Positions 35,579 to 45,356 of a stretch of DNA of 64,000 bases are shown in pieces. The notes under the pieces are model-generated. The model searched no databases, was not told the DNA's origin, and was given only the letters and a program-made list of their open reading frames with translations. This DNA comes from Nostocoides_A vanveenii (GTDB lineage Bacteria; Actinomycetota; Actinomycetes; Actinomycetales; Dermatophilaceae): NCBI RefSeq assembly GCF_039531165.1, contig NZ_BAAAPN010000045.1:154081-218080 (forward strand), read 5' to 3'. How positions within the stretch are numbered: position 1 is the first letter of the stretch; each line of letters starts with the position of its first letter. The translations under genes were made by a program, and so were the position numbers.

Positions 35579-38500
35579 TGGGCGGCTTCCTTGGTGATGG
35601 GGTGTGCGCGCATCGCCCCGGCGAGGGCGATGACCAGCCCGGCGGCCGCGATGACGTGCGGTGTGCCGGAGTGTGCGTTGACGAGGGCGTCGACCGATCC
35701 CCACGCGGGGAGGGCGAGCGCGATCTGGGTGAGGCCGGCAAGGCCGACCAGGCCGGCACCGAGCACCAGGTGGTGTCTCGCGCCCAGCCGGTGACGGGTG
35801 GCCAGGGCGGCGACTGCCGCGATCAGGCCCGGCAAGCCGAGGGCGAAGCCCGCGGCCCCGACGAGAGCCCAGGGCCGCCAGCGGCGGGCGAACGGCCACG
35901 CGGGGCGGGCTGCCGGGTCGGCGACCACCGCCACGCGACCCGGCCGACGCCGAGGCAGCCACGCGACGACCAGCCAGGCGGCGCACCCGAGCACCGCCAG
36001 GCCCGATACCCAGGCGGCGCGGGTCGCCGCGCGTTGCGGGGCGAAGCGCACGTGCACCGAATGCCGGCCCGGCTCGCTGACGATCCACCCCACCGACCAG
36101 CCGTCGACGACGACGGGTGCGCCGAGCAAGTGGCCGTCGATCTCGGCGGTCCACCGGGCGTCATAGCCCTGCCCGATCTTGACGACGACCGGTGTGGTGC
36201 CGACATCGAACGTCACGCGCTGATCGGTGGTGCTCCCGCTGATCGAGAGCGCGCGTGCCGTGCCGGCCGCCACGGGCTCCAGGCCTTGCCGGTCGCGGAA
36301 CGCCAGGGTGTCGATCTGATAGTCAGATTCGGATCGCATCGCGTGTGCGCCAGCGCCCAAGGTGACCGGCGAACAGCCGACCCAGGCGGTGCCCGGTGCC
36401 TGGCGATCGGCCAGCCGGATGGGGGCCGCCGGCCGCATCCGCAGCGGGAGGCCGTCGAGCCGCGCCACCGCGACACAGCCCCGGTCCGGTTCGAGCGAGG
36501 GGCGCAGCCCGGTGTCGATGTCGACGAGATGGGGCGCCCATCCGCTGCCGGACTCGCCCGAGAAGATGATCCGCACGGTCTTGGCGCGGACCGGCTCGGC
36601 CAGGCGGATGACCGTCGTGCCCGCGGTCAGCTCGGCCCGGGCCACGGTCCTGCCGTCCGCCACGATCCGGGCGCGGGTCGCGATCCGGCCGCTCTCGGCG
36701 CCCTGGGGCACCCGCCGCTGCGTCAGCGTCACCCGCTCCATCGTTCGGGTCGGGCCGGTGATCTCCCACCAGGCGCCTTCGACACCCGACGGGATCCACC
36801 CCGTCCGGTTGTCCCCGTCGACCGCCATCGACCCGCGCAGATCTGGGTTGTTCGCGAAGATCGAACTGACCCGGACCGACACGGACGGATCGAAGCCGGC
36901 CAGCCGGTCATACGTCGCCCAGGACGCGTCCGGCACCCGCACCGTCGCGGACGTCGCGAACTCGCGGACGTCGGGCAGGCTGAAATCGCGTTCCAGGGTG
37001 GTCTCGGAGTCGTCGGCGGCACCCGCCGCATTTCGTACCCGGGCGAGCAGCACATCCAGCGGCGTCGCCGCGACCTTCGCCCGCCCGGACGCGTCCAGCG
37101 AGGCGTATGCCGCGTCGAAGCTCACCGGGAGCCGCCCGATCCGCGTGACGGTGGGTCCGGGCAGGCCGAGTTCGGCGATTCCGACCAACGAATAGCCCTC
37201 GCCCCGGATCGAGTCGACCCGCAGGTGGACCCCATCGGCGCGCACCCCGCCCAAGTCCACCGTGGCGACGCCACTGTCCGGCAGATCAACCGTGGCCCTG
37301 ACCCCGCCCGCGGTCAGGGTGACCCGGCCGATGTGCACCGAGCCGAGGGCCACGGGGCGAATCGTCACAGCATCGAGCGTCTGCGGCTGGGTAAACCTCA
37401 CGTCGAGGGTGACCCCGGGTGCGCGCCGGAAGTCCCCGAACAGCCAGGCCGTCGCCGGGTCGCCGTCCAGGACATTGGCGGGCTCGCCATAGGGCGTCTC
37501 GAAGAAGGCCGCACCGCTCTGACTGGCCGTGACCTGCGGCCCCTGCTGCGTCAGGACCGTCTGATCGTCCGCGGCGCCGAGCGCGCGCGTCGCGGCCGGG
37601 GTCTGACCGGCGGGCAGTAGCGGCCCGAAGCCGGCGGTGAGCCGGCCAGGGATCACGCTCTGGCGCCGGTTGGTGTCGGTCAGCACCAGGCGGGCTGCCT
37701 CGGTGAGCCTGGCGGCGACGGTGGCCGGCGTGCTGGGGGTGGTGGTGTCCGCGGCGAAGCGCACCACCGGCATACCGGGAAGCAGCCCGGAGCGGGTGAG
37801 CGCGTCATACGCCCAGCCGTCGCCCGCCACCAGGACGTTGCCCGTGAGCGGCCGGGCCGAGACCGTGGCCGCCCGGTCGTGCACGTCATAGACGTTGAGG
37901 GGGGAGAGGAAGCCCTCCGGCCCGTATGCCGGCACCTTCCCGATGACATTCTCGCCCGCCGCGCCGTAGCGGCCCTGCAGCGTCAGGCCGGGGTCGGCGC
38001 CCAGGACCGCCGTCGTCGTCGCGGGCCGCGCGCCGCCGTTGTCCTCCCAGGTCACGTCGTGGCGCAGCAGCACGGTGCCCGCCCCGAGATAGCGCGCCAC
38101 GGTGGAAATGGTGCCGGGGGCGGCGGTGGCGCTCGCGACGAGGTCGCCCAGGGCGGCGAGCACATTGGCGCCGGGGGGCGAGGTATTTGCCGTGGTCTCG
38201 GGGATGATGGCCTCGCGGGTGAGCAGCGAGTTGGCCAGGTCGTCGGGACGCTCGTCGGTCCAGCGGTAGGTCGGCCGGGCCTGGGCGGGCAGGAAGAGCA
38301 CCCGGCTGGCGTGCGACTGGTCATCGAGCGCCGCCGCGGCCTGGCGCCAATAGGCGGGGATGTCGATCGGCGAGGTGTTGAGATTGCCGACGACTGCGGG
38401 ATACGCCCAGCCGGCCGCCAAGGCCGTCACGGCGAGCGGCGCGACCCATCGGCGGCCTACTTCTGGGACCGGACGCCACCTCCGGGATCGGACCCACCAG

Positions 38501-39675
38501 ATCGGCAGGGCGTGCCCGAGGGCGAGGGCAGCGCCCAGGGTCAGGACGGCACCGGCCTTGTTGGTCGTCCGGAAGGCCAGGAGCGGGCCGACGGTGTCGA
38601 AGAGCGTGGCGACGACGGCGGCGACCGGAGTGGGGCCGGCGCCGGCATACAGGCCGACCATGGCGATGGCTCCGGTCGCGATCAGCAGCGCGCTGGTGCG
38701 CCGCAGCACGGGGCCGGCCACGGCCAGGGCGAGCAGCGCGAGCACCGGCCAGGCCATCGACGCGATCACGATGACGGGATTGATCTGATAGGGGGCGAAC
38801 TGCGGCTGCCATGGGCCGTCCGGGCCGACGCCGTAGAGGGTCCAGATGCCCAGGCCCCGCAGCACTTCCGTCAGCGAGGACACCCGGGCGATCCCGTCCA
38901 CGGTCTCCGAACTCGCGACGATCTGCTGCCCGGTGGCGGCAGCGGTAAGCGACGGCACCAGCCAATACACCGACACCCCGGCCACGGCGATCGCGCTCTT
39001 GATCAGAACCAGGCCGATCCGGCGCCAGGGCAGCCCGTCGGCCCGGCCGACGATCAGGGCGATCGGGGGTACCGCCAGCAGTTGAAAGATCGGGATGACG
39101 GCGACATTCATGCCGCTCTGGGCGAAGAAGGCCAGCCCGACTACCGCGGGCCAGACCCACGAGCGGGGCCGGCGCAGGGCCCGGACCAGGGCATACGCCA
39201 TCCAGGGCAGGAAGGCATAGGGGAGAAGCACGGCGAGGGTGCTGCCGCCGACCACGGCATACGGGTTGGCGAGATAGCAGGCCGCCGTCGCCAGACCGGT
39301 CCATGACGACGCCGAGGGCGATAGGGCACGCCCCAGGCGAGCGGCGCCAGCGGCGGCGATGAGCCAGAGTGCGACGTGGGAGATGGCGAAGATCGCCTGG
39401 GCGGACAGGCCGAGCAGGTCCAGCGGGGCAAGCGCCAACACGACCGGGGTGAGGCCGACGTTGAAGTTCGGCGAGCCGAGATACGGCGTGCTCGTCCACG
39501 AGGAGAAGTATTGACCGACCATGGCGGCCGGTGACTCGTAGATCTCGGGCTTGATGTCGGTATAGGTGTGCCCCCAACCGTTCGCGACCACCACGAGCAC
39601 GACCAGCAGACCCAGGCCGGCCACGGCGAGCCGATGCGGCGTCAGGAGGCGATGTGGCGTCAGGGCGCGGCGCAT
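35575..39675 (-). CDS. AftD/DUF3367-like giant GT-C membrane glycosyltransferase, copy 1
   Basis: A 1366-residue protein. The first 470 residues hold about 11-13 membrane helices of a GT-C glycosyltransferase; DIKPEIYESP in the first outside loop carries acidic residues where GT-C enzymes place the catalytic Asp. Residues about 500-1180 are extracytoplasmic and include at least two discoidin/F5-8C-like carbohydrate-binding modules (VLDGDPATAWLFGDF and MAVDGDNRTGWIPSG). The last 170 residues return to several helices. Layout matches actinobacterial AftD-type arabinofuranosyltransferases that use decaprenyl-phospho-arabinose outside the membrane. The sugar is not provable here. GGAG lies 8 nt before the ATG. 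The first gene of a three-gene operon. Confidence 0.8.
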   Translation of the reverse strand: MRRALTPHRLLTPHRLAVAGLGLLVVLVVVANGWGHTYTDIKPEIYESPAAMVGQYFSSWTSTPYLGSPNFNVGLTPVVLALAPLDLLGLSAQAIFAISHVALWLIAAAGAARLGRALSPSASSWTGLATAACYLANPYAVVGGSTLAVLLPYAFLPWMAYALVRALRRPRSWVWPAVVGLAFFAQSGMNVAVIPIFQLLAVPPIALIVGRADGLPWRRIGLVLIKSAIAVAGVSVYWLVPSLTAAATGQQIVASSETVDGIARVSSLTEVLRGLGIWTLYGVGPDGPWQPQFAPYQINPVIVIASMAWPVLALLALAVAGPVLRRTSALLIATGAIAMVGLYAGAGPTPVAAVVATLFDTVGPLLAFRTTNKAGAVLTLGAALALGHALPIWWVRSRRWRPVPEVGRRWVAPLAVTALAAGWAYPAVVGNLNTSPIDIPAYWRQAAAALDDQSHASRVLFLPAQARPTYRWTDERPDDLANSLLTREAIIPETTANTSPPGANVLAALGDLVASATAAPGTISTVARYLGAGTVLLRHDVTWEDNGGARPATTTAVLGADPGLTLQGRYGAAGENVIGKVPAYGPEGFLSPLNVYDVHDRAATVSARPLTGNVLVAGDGWAYDALTRSGLLPGMPVVRFAADTTTPSTPATVAARLTEAARLVLTDTNRRQSVIPGRLTAGFGPLLPAGQTPAATRALGAADDQTVLTQQGPQVTASQSGAAFFETPYGEPANVLDGDPATAWLFGDFRRAPGVTLDVRFTQPQTLDAVTIRPVALGSVHIGRVTLTAGGVRATVDLPDSGVATVDLGGVRADGVHLRVDSIRGEGYSLVGIAELGLPGPTVTRIGRLPVSFDAAYASLDASGRAKVAATPLDVLLARVRNAAGAADDSETTLERDFSLPDVREFATSATVRVPDASWATYDRLAGFDPSVSVRVSSIFANNPDLRGSMAVDGDNRTGWIPSGVEGAWWEITGPTRTMERVTLTQRRVPQGAESGRIATRARIVADGRTVARAELTAGTTVIRLAEPVRAKTVRIIFSGESGSGWAPHLVDIDTGLRPSLEPDRGCVAVARLDGLPLRMRPAAPIRLADRQAPGTAWVGCSPVTLGAGAHAMRSESDYQIDTLAFRDRQGLEPVAAGTARALSISGSTTDQRVTFDVGTTPVVVKIGQGYDARWTAEIDGHLLGAPVVVDGWSVGWIVSEPGRHSVHVRFAPQRAATRAAWVSGLAVLGCAAWLVVAWLPRRRPGRVAVVADPAARPAWPFARRWRPWALVGAAGFALGLPGLIAAVAALATRHRLGARHHLVLGAGLVGLAGLTQIALALPAWGSVDALVNAHSGTPHVIAAAGLVIALAGAMRAHPITKEAAQ

Positions 39676-39729
39676 CGAATCGACTCCGGGAGGGCGGGAC
39701 GGGTTGGCTGAGTGGTGGTGGTCCGGTTG

Positions 39730-39765
39730 CTACCCTTGAGTAGGGATTTAGCTACCGTCGGGTAG
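39730..39765. promoter_or_regulatory. Two 14-bp dyads, 22 bp apart, in a divergent promoter
   Basis: CTACCCTTGAGTAG (39730-39743) and CTACCGTCGGGTAG (39752-39765) are imperfect palindromes with the same outer half-sites and start-to-start spacing of 22 bp, two helical turns, so two dimers could bind one face. They lie midway between the AftD-like gene and the divergent flippase gene. Similar dyads occur at other promoters of the locus. Confidence 0.55.
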
Positions 39766-39823
39766 GCAAATACTAGCTGGGCGCACGCCGCAGCCGGAAT
39801 CCGCAGAAAGGGCGCTGCTGGCG

Positions 39824-41095
39824 ATGTCCGCTCCCGTGCTTACCGCCGCGGCCCCGCGCCGGCTGAGCGGGCTGGCGCTCGGCGTGCTGATGACGCTGGC
39901 GAATGTCCTGGGGTATGTCTTCGTCCTGATCGCGACGCGCGCGCTCGGTCCGGCGCAGTTCGGCGCCTTCTCGGCGGTCAACAGCACCGGCCTGCTCCTG
40001 GCGATTCCGGTGGGCGCGATCCAGGTCGTCGTCGCCCGCCGGCAGGCGGTGCACCCGGGCACCGGCCTGCGGATCGCGGCCGGCCTCGGATTGGCGTTGG
40101 CGGTCCTCGGTGCCCTGGGCAGCCTGCTGGTCGTCGATGCCTTCCACCTCAGCGGCCCGCGGACCGTGGTGCTGGCGATGGCCAATCTGCTGCCGATGGC
40201 GATCACCGCCGCGCTGCAGGGCGTCCTACTCGGCCGGGGCCAGCTGATCGCCTTCGGGGTCTCGGTCCTGGCCACCGCCGTCGCGCGGACCGTCGCGGTC
40301 GCGGTGGTCGGCGTCCTGCACGGGAGCATCGACGCACTCTTCGCCGCGCTTCTTCTCGCGGGCGTCGTCGGCGCCGTGCTCCCGGCCTGGCAGGCGCGGC
40401 GCGAGTTGCGCGACCTGGCCCCCGGGCTCGGTGCGGGTGCGCTGCCGGAACTGCTGCGGGCCAACCGCACGCTGGGCGCACTTGTCGCCCTCTCCAGCGT
40501 CGACCTGTTGCTCGCGCGGCACTTCCTCACCCCGGACGATGCCGGCGCCTATGCCCTCGGGTCGGTCTTCAGCAAGGTCGTCATGTGGGGCACCCAGTTC
40601 CTCGCCCTGGGGATCGTGCCCGCCCTGCACCCGTCCACCAGCCGCAAGCGCGTCCTCGAAGCCGCCGGCTTCGTCGTCGCGATTGGCGCCGTGTCCGTGG
40701 TCGGGACGATGGCCACCGCGCCCCTGCTCGTGCGCGCGGTGGGTGGCGCGGCATACGCGCACGCCGACGGCATCATCGTGTGGTTCGTCGTCCTGGGCGT
40801 CCTGCTCGGACTCGCCCAGGTCCTGCTGTATGCCGGCATGGCCACCGACGATGGGCGCCTCGGGTTGGTCACGTGGGTGGCCACCGCCGTGATCGTGGTG
40901 GTCGTCGTCGGCTGGCAGCACCAGCACGCCTACCGGATCCTGGCCACCGCGCTGGTCGCGACCGCCCTCGTCGTGGCCGTCGGTTTCGCTGCGGTGCTCC
41001 TGCGCTCGCCGCGCGACCTGACCGAGGAGGAGTCCGCAACGGCCCTCAGCGAACTCGCCCCGGTGCTCGGGGGCGATCCGTCACTCGATGCGTGA
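39824..41095 (+). CDS. MOP-type oligosaccharide flippase-like membrane protein, copy 2
   Basis: A 423-residue protein with about 12 transmembrane helices. The segment NVLGYVFVLIATRALGPAQFG is nearly the same as in the 29470-30771 protein and marks the MOP/Wzx-like exporter fold. It probably translocates lipid-linked glycan precursors. It is divergent from the AftD-like operon and tail-to-tail with the methyltransferase gene, overlapping it by 15 bp (41081-41095). AGAAAGG is about 12 nt before the ATG. The presence of two flippase-like proteins suggests two lipid-linked substrates. Confidence 0.82.
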   Translation: MSAPVLTAAAPRRLSGLALGVLMTLANVLGYVFVLIATRALGPAQFGAFSAVNSTGLLLAIPVGAIQVVVARRQAVHPGTGLRIAAGLGLALAVLGALGSLLVVDAFHLSGPRTVVLAMANLLPMAITAALQGVLLGRGQLIAFGVSVLATAVARTVAVAVVGVLHGSIDALFAALLLAGVVGAVLPAWQARRELRDLAPGLGAGALPELLRANRTLGALVALSSVDLLLARHFLTPDDAGAYALGSVFSKVVMWGTQFLALGIVPALHPSTSRKRVLEAAGFVVAIGAVSVVGTMATAPLLVRAVGGAAYAHADGIIVWFVVLGVLLGLAQVLLYAGMATDDGRLGLVTWVATAVIVVVVVGWQHQHAYRILATALVATALVVAVGFAAVLLRSPRDLTEEESATALSELAPVLGGDPSLDA

Positions 41096-41908
41096 GGGCT
41101 TCTTCGGATAGAGCTTCTTGGCCAGCGGCACCAGTTGCGGGTAGCGGTGCAGCGTGTGCCAGGCCGCGGATTCGGCCGGGCCGACGGCGCCGACCTGCGC
41201 GCGGCGCAGCCAGGAGACATCGCGACTGTGGCCGAGGCGCCGCTCGGCCGGGCGGACATACTTCAAGGCGTGCAATCCGTTGGCCCACAACGGATCTCCG
41301 GTCTGCGTAGCATCCCACCGGGCGACGACCTCCCAGCCGTCGTGCCGCGCGAGATAGCTGCGGTGGGCCTTCTGCACGACCGGCCAGGTCGCGTCGTCGA
41401 CGAGCACGAGCGCCTCGTCGGCCAGCAGCGGTTCGACCAGGCCGAGGGCGAGATAGTGGGCGAGCGTGGTGTGCTTGCCGTCGTAGAAATAGACGCCGAC
41501 CGGCTGCTGGATGACGCCCGGCTTGGCGAGCGTGACGAAGCAGTCGCCCTCGATCAGGCGCACGTCGACGCCCGCGGCGTGCTCGTCGAGATTCCGCTGC
41601 AGCTCGTCGCGGGCCTCCTGGCCGAGCATCCCGAACTCGAGGTAGTTCTCGCTGGCGTAGAAGGTGCACCCGCTGACGCCGATGACCGCACCGCACAGCG
41701 AGCGACCCTTGAAGGTCCCGACCTCGAGATAGGCCTCGCCCTCGGGCAGCAGCTTCGCCGCGAGATTGAGCACGGCCAACTCGTTGGCCGAGGTGTAGCC
41801 AGCCACCTGCTCGACGACGCGCGCGTAGGCGGGGTCGGCCGGGCCCACGGCCATCGGATCCCCGTCGAAGAGCGCAGGAACCTGGGCGAGAAAGGCGTCG
41901 ACGTCCAT
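41081..41908 (-). CDS. Class I SAM methyltransferase (Methyltransf_24-like)
   Basis: A 275-residue protein with a Rossmann core: AYLEVGTFKGRSLCGAVIG is motif I with the glycine-rich loop, YASENYLEF is the ribose-binding acidic strand, and VGVYFYDGKHTTLAHY carries the DG(K)H motif of the Methyltransf_24/cephalosporin-hydroxylase-like group. Such enzymes in glycan loci methylate sugar hydroxyls. It is the second gene of a two-gene minus-strand unit, 9 nt after the small membrane protein gene. Confidence 0.78.
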   Translation of the reverse strand: MDVDAFLAQVPALFDGDPMAVGPADPAYARVVEQVAGYTSANELAVLNLAAKLLPEGEAYLEVGTFKGRSLCGAVIGVSGCTFYASENYLEFGMLGQEARDELQRNLDEHAAGVDVRLIEGDCFVTLAKPGVIQQPVGVYFYDGKHTTLAHYLALGLVEPLLADEALVLVDDATWPVVQKAHRSYLARHDGWEVVARWDATQTGDPLWANGLHALKYVRPAERRLGHSRDVSWLRRAQVGAVGPAESAAWHTLHRYPQLVPLAKKLYPKKPSRIE

Positions 41909-41917
41909 GTGACCGGC

Positions 41918-42292
41918 TCAGTCGTCCAAGGCGGCCGGGTCGCGGGGCGACTCGGTGGTTTCGTCGTCGTCCGCGCCCACGCGGGCGGCGCGGATGCCGC
42001 CGCCGAAGAGCATCCAGCCGAGACCGCCGACCAGGATGGCGGCGATCAGGGACATCAGCGAGCGGAAGCGGTTGATCGTCGAGAGGTCCTGGCAGATCCC
42101 CTTGGCGAAGTCGTCGGTAGGCGGGTGGATCGCCGACCCACAGCCAAAGACGCCCTGCTGAGCCTGGATGTTGATCGGGACGAAGTAGTAGTACGCGGCG
42201 AGCAGGAAGAAGAGCACCGCGATGATCGTGGAAACCTTCGCGCCGGTGCTCATCCGTTCGCCGCGCATGACCGGCTGGGATGCACTAGACAT
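41918..42292 (-). CDS. Small two-helix membrane protein, function unknown
   Basis: A 124-residue protein with transmembrane segments at about residues 20-38 (VSTIIAVLFFLLAAYYYFV) and 80-97 (SLIAAILVGGLGWMLFGG). The loop between them has two cysteines (FGCGSAIHPP and GICQDL) and should face outward, where they could form a disulfide. The tail is acidic. No family is recognised with confidence. The ATG at 42292 follows a minus-strand TAATCT by 6 nt, so a leaderless transcript is likely; a later Met (42253) is an alternative. Confidence 0.7.
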   Translation of the reverse strand: MSSASQPVMRGERMSTGAKVSTIIAVLFFLLAAYYYFVPINIQAQQGVFGCGSAIHPPTDDFAKGICQDLSTINRFRSLMSLIAAILVGGLGWMLFGGGIRAARVGADDDETTESPRDPAALDD

Positions 42293-42298
42293 ACACAC

Positions 42299-42315
42299 AG
42301 ATTACCGGCGGGTAC
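42299..42315. promoter_or_regulatory. -10 box and 14-bp dyad between divergent genes
   Basis: TTACCGGCGGGTAC (42302-42315) matches the locus dyad. Its left end overlaps a minus-strand TAATCT (42304-42299) that is 6 nt before the membrane-protein ATG. A regulator bound here would block that promoter and perhaps the divergent acyltransferase gene, whose GTG is 33 nt away. Confidence 0.5.
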
Positions 42316-42348
42316 GGCTGCTCCCGACCATCGTGGCACCATTGCCCG

Positions 42349-44319
42349 GTGACAACCACGGCGCTCGCGCGTGGCGCGACGCTGGGGCGCACGCGGCATT
42401 GGGCCAGCGCGCACAAATCCCTGCGTTACCGGCCCGGCCTCGACGGCATCCGCGCGGTCGCGGTCCTCGCCGTCTTCGTCTTCCACGCCAACCCGCGCTG
42501 GCTGCCGGGCGGCTGGCTCGGCGTGGACGTCTTCTTCGTCCTCTCGGGCTATCTGATCACCACCTTGCTGCTGACCCAGCGCGCCCGCCTGGGGCGCATC
42601 GACCTGACCGACTTCTGGCTCGCCCGCGCGCGCCGCCTGCTGCCGGCGGTCATCCTCGTCCTGCTCGCCGTCGTGACGGCCGGCTTCTTCTGGACGTATG
42701 CCGCGCGGCGGGCCGCCCTGGCCGGCGACGCCCTGGCCGCCTGGTTCTATGCCGCGAACTGGCACTTCCTGCTCGGCGACGAGGCCTATTTCGCGGCGGT
42801 CGCCAGCCCGTCCCCGCTGCGGCACATGTGGTCGCTCTCGGTGGAGGAGCAGTTCTATCTCCTCTATCCGCTGCTGCTCGTGCTCCTGCTGCGCCTGCTC
42901 GGGCGCACGCGGCGCCTGGCCCTGGTCCTCGGTGCGCTCGCCGTGGCCAGCGCGCTGACGATGATGCTGCTGCACCACCCGGGAATCGACCCGAGCCGGG
43001 TCTATTACGGCACCGACACCCGCGCCCAGGAGTTGCTGACCGGCGCCGTGCTCGCCTCCTTGCTCTCGCCGGGCAGCCCGATCAGCCGCCCGGCCCGGAT
43101 CCGCATCGACGACCTCAGCCGCCGGGTGGCGTTGCCGGCTCTGCTGGCGCTCGTGGCCTGCTTCACGCTGGTGCACGAGACAACACCCGGGGTTTTCGAG
43201 GGCGGCCTGCTGGCCTTCTCGGTCCTGACCGTCCTCGTCGTGGTGGCCGCGGCCAGCCCCAACGCCTCGCCGGTGCAGCGCCTGCTCTCGGCGCAGCCCC
43301 TGCGCCGGCTCGGCGTCATCTCCTACGGCTTCTATCTCTGGCACTGGCCGGTCATCGTCTTCCTCGACGCCCAGCGGATGCACCTGCACGGGCTGGTGCT
43401 CGCGGTGCTCCAGTTCGCGATCACCCTCGCGCTCTCGGGGTTGTCCTATCGCTTCGTGGAACACCCGATCCGCAGCCGCGGCCTGAGCGGCTGGTGGCCC
43501 CGTATGCCGCGGCTCGGCCTGCTGTCGGCCCTCGCGGCCGCGGTGCTGCTGGCCGTCCTCATCGCCCTGCTGCCGTCGAGCACCCGCGCGGTCGCCGGCG
43601 GCACCGACGGCTTGCAGTATGCCGCGCCGAGCTACACTCCCGGCGCGGAGCAGCGGCGAATCATGTTGCTGGGCAACTCGATTCCCTTCAGCGTGGCCGC
43701 GAGCTTCCCAGCCGGGACGTACCCCGACCTGGCCGTGGACCAGGACACCAACTTCGGCTGCGATATGTACGACGCCCCCAAGGTCGTCGACGGTCAGGTG
43801 CAGCCGACGACGCAGGCGTGCCGCGACTGGCGGGCGAGCTGGCCGGCCACGGTCGCGGCGCACCGGCCCGATGTGGCGCTCGTCTTCCTCACCCACCCGA
43901 TGCTCGACGACATCGAGGTCGACGGCCGGGTCCTGACCGCGGGGAGTGCCGAGCACACGGCCTACCTGCGCGGCCAGTTGGACCAGATGGTGGCGTCAGC
44001 GAAGGACAATGGGTCCGCGCACGTCGCCGTGATGAACCTCGCCTGCCACCGGATGCCCAATATCGTCGGCACCTCCGAGCTGACCCGGACCAATGACGAC
44101 GCCGCGGTCGGCGCGCTCAACGCCATGGTCGCCGACTGGGGTCAAGGGGCCGGCGTCCCCGTGCTCGACCAGTTCGGCCTGCTGTGCACCGGTGGCTACC
44201 ACGACACGATCAACGGCATCCCGCTCTATGCCGACGGTCTGCACTTCTCCACCGAATCCGGGGCGATCTTCTGGTCCTGGCTCGCGCCGCAACTCCAGGC
44301 GATCGCGGCCGGCCGGTGA
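42349..44319 (+). CDS. OafA-type O-acyltransferase with C-terminal SGNH domain
   Basis: A 656-residue protein. Residues 20-390 form an acyltransferase-3 membrane domain with about 10 helices; YRPGLDGIRAVAVLAVFVFH includes the essential His, and HMWSLSVEEQFYLLYPLL is the second signature. The C-terminal 220 residues are an extracytoplasmic SGNH domain: block I is LLGNSIPFS (GNS rather than GDS) and the final Asp-His pair is in ADGLHFS. It should move acetyl or similar groups across the membrane and onto glycan hydroxyls. GTG start; its stop overlaps the hddC GTG (GTGA). Confidence 0.88.
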   Translation: MTTTALARGATLGRTRHWASAHKSLRYRPGLDGIRAVAVLAVFVFHANPRWLPGGWLGVDVFFVLSGYLITTLLLTQRARLGRIDLTDFWLARARRLLPAVILVLLAVVTAGFFWTYAARRAALAGDALAAWFYAANWHFLLGDEAYFAAVASPSPLRHMWSLSVEEQFYLLYPLLLVLLLRLLGRTRRLALVLGALAVASALTMMLLHHPGIDPSRVYYGTDTRAQELLTGAVLASLLSPGSPISRPARIRIDDLSRRVALPALLALVACFTLVHETTPGVFEGGLLAFSVLTVLVVVAAASPNASPVQRLLSAQPLRRLGVISYGFYLWHWPVIVFLDAQRMHLHGLVLAVLQFAITLALSGLSYRFVEHPIRSRGLSGWWPRMPRLGLLSALAAAVLLAVLIALLPSSTRAVAGGTDGLQYAAPSYTPGAEQRRIMLLGNSIPFSVAASFPAGTYPDLAVDQDTNFGCDMYDAPKVVDGQVQPTTQACRDWRASWPATVAAHRPDVALVFLTHPMLDDIEVDGRVLTAGSAEHTAYLRGQLDQMVASAKDNGSAHVAVMNLACHRMPNIVGTSELTRTNDDAAVGALNAMVADWGQGAGVPVLDQFGLLCTGGYHDTINGIPLYADGLHFSTESGAIFWSWLAPQLQAIAAGR

Positions 44320-45296
44320 CCCGCGCGATCGTCCTCGCGGGCGGCTTCGGCACCCGTATGGCCCCGCTGACCGCGCACCGGCCCAAGCACCTCCTCGAAG
44401 TGGCCGGCGAACCCTTCCTCGCCCACCAGTTGCGCTGGCTGGCCGGACACGGCGTCGACGTCGCCGTGCTCGCCACGTCCTACCGTGCCGAGCTCTTCGA
44501 GCCGGTCTTCGGGCCGGGAAGCGACGTCGGCCTGAACCTGCGGTACGCCGTGGAGCCCGAGCCGCTCGGCACCGGGGGTGCGCTGGCGCATGCCATCGCG
44601 GCACTGCCGGAGACCGCGCCCGAGGACCCGATCGTCGTCGTCAACGGCGACCACTTCACCCGGCACGACCTCGGGGCGCAGCTCGCGGTGCTGGCCGGCG
44701 CGCCGGAGGCCGACGCGGTCCTGTTACTGCGCACGGTGGCGGACGCCACGGCATACGGCTCGGTGGTCGCGGACGCCGGCGGCATCGTGAGCGCGTTCGT
44801 CGAGAAGTCACCCGACCCGCCGAGCCAGGAGGTCAACGGCGGCACCTATGTGCTGCGGCGCCGGGTCATCGACGCCATCGGGCCGGGCGTGGTCTCCCTC
44901 GAGCGCGAGGTCTTGCCGCGGCTGGTCGCCGCAGGGGGGGTGCGCGCCTACCGCGAGCAGGCGGACTGGATCGATGTCGGGACGCCGGCCGCGCTCGTGC
45001 TGACCTCGGCGCAGATCGTGCGCTCCCGGGGGCTGGAGCGGATCATCGGCGCAGGCGCGACCGTCGATCCGAGCGCGATCGTCGACGGGGGATCGGTGAT
45101 CGGTGCCGATGCGCATGTCGGCGCCGGCGCCGCGGTGCACGGCTGCGTGCTTATGCCGGGGGCGAGCGTCGGGGCGGGGGCTCGGGTGCGCGCCAGCGTC
45201 CTCGGCCGGGGGGCGGTCGTCGGGCCCGGAGCGGCCCTGGAGGCCGGCGCGCTCGGGGACGCGGAGCGCTTCCCGTCCGCGGCTACCGCGGAGTAA
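44316..45296 (+). CDS. hddC: Sugar-1-phosphate nucleotidyltransferase (heptose type)
   Basis: A 326-residue protein. The N-terminal domain is an NTP_transferase: IVLAGGFGTRMAPLT is the signature loop, RPKHLLEV has the catalytic Lys, VVNGDHF the metal Asp, and VEKSPDP and GGTYVL line the sugar site. The C-terminal 90 residues are a left-handed beta helix of hexapeptide repeats (IVDGGSVIGADAHVGAGA). Being immediately followed by kinase, isomerase and phosphatase genes of the heptose pathway, it is best read as the enzyme that activates D-glycero-alpha-D-manno-heptose 1-phosphate, probably to GDP-heptose. Nucleotide specificity is inferred. It overlaps the acyltransferase gene by 4 bp. Confidence 0.8.
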   Translation: MTRAIVLAGGFGTRMAPLTAHRPKHLLEVAGEPFLAHQLRWLAGHGVDVAVLATSYRAELFEPVFGPGSDVGLNLRYAVEPEPLGTGGALAHAIAALPETAPEDPIVVVNGDHFTRHDLGAQLAVLAGAPEADAVLLLRTVADATAYGSVVADAGGIVSAFVEKSPDPPSQEVNGGTYVLRRRVIDAIGPGVVSLEREVLPRLVAAGGVRAYREQADWIDVGTPAALVLTSAQIVRSRGLERIIGAGATVDPSAIVDGGSVIGADAHVGAGAAVHGCVLMPGASVGAGARVRASVLGRGAVVGPGAALEAGALGDAERFPSAATAE

Positions 45297-45356
45297 CCAT
45301 CGCGGGGGAGGATGGGATACCGTCACCCCTTGCCGACGTCAGGAAAGGACCGGTTC

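Noticed and set aside
45283..45296. Another copy of the locus dyad, CTACCGCGGAGTAA
   Set aside because: It lies in the last codons of hddC, including its stop, so it may be chance; kept out of the operator list although it precedes hddA by 60 nt.
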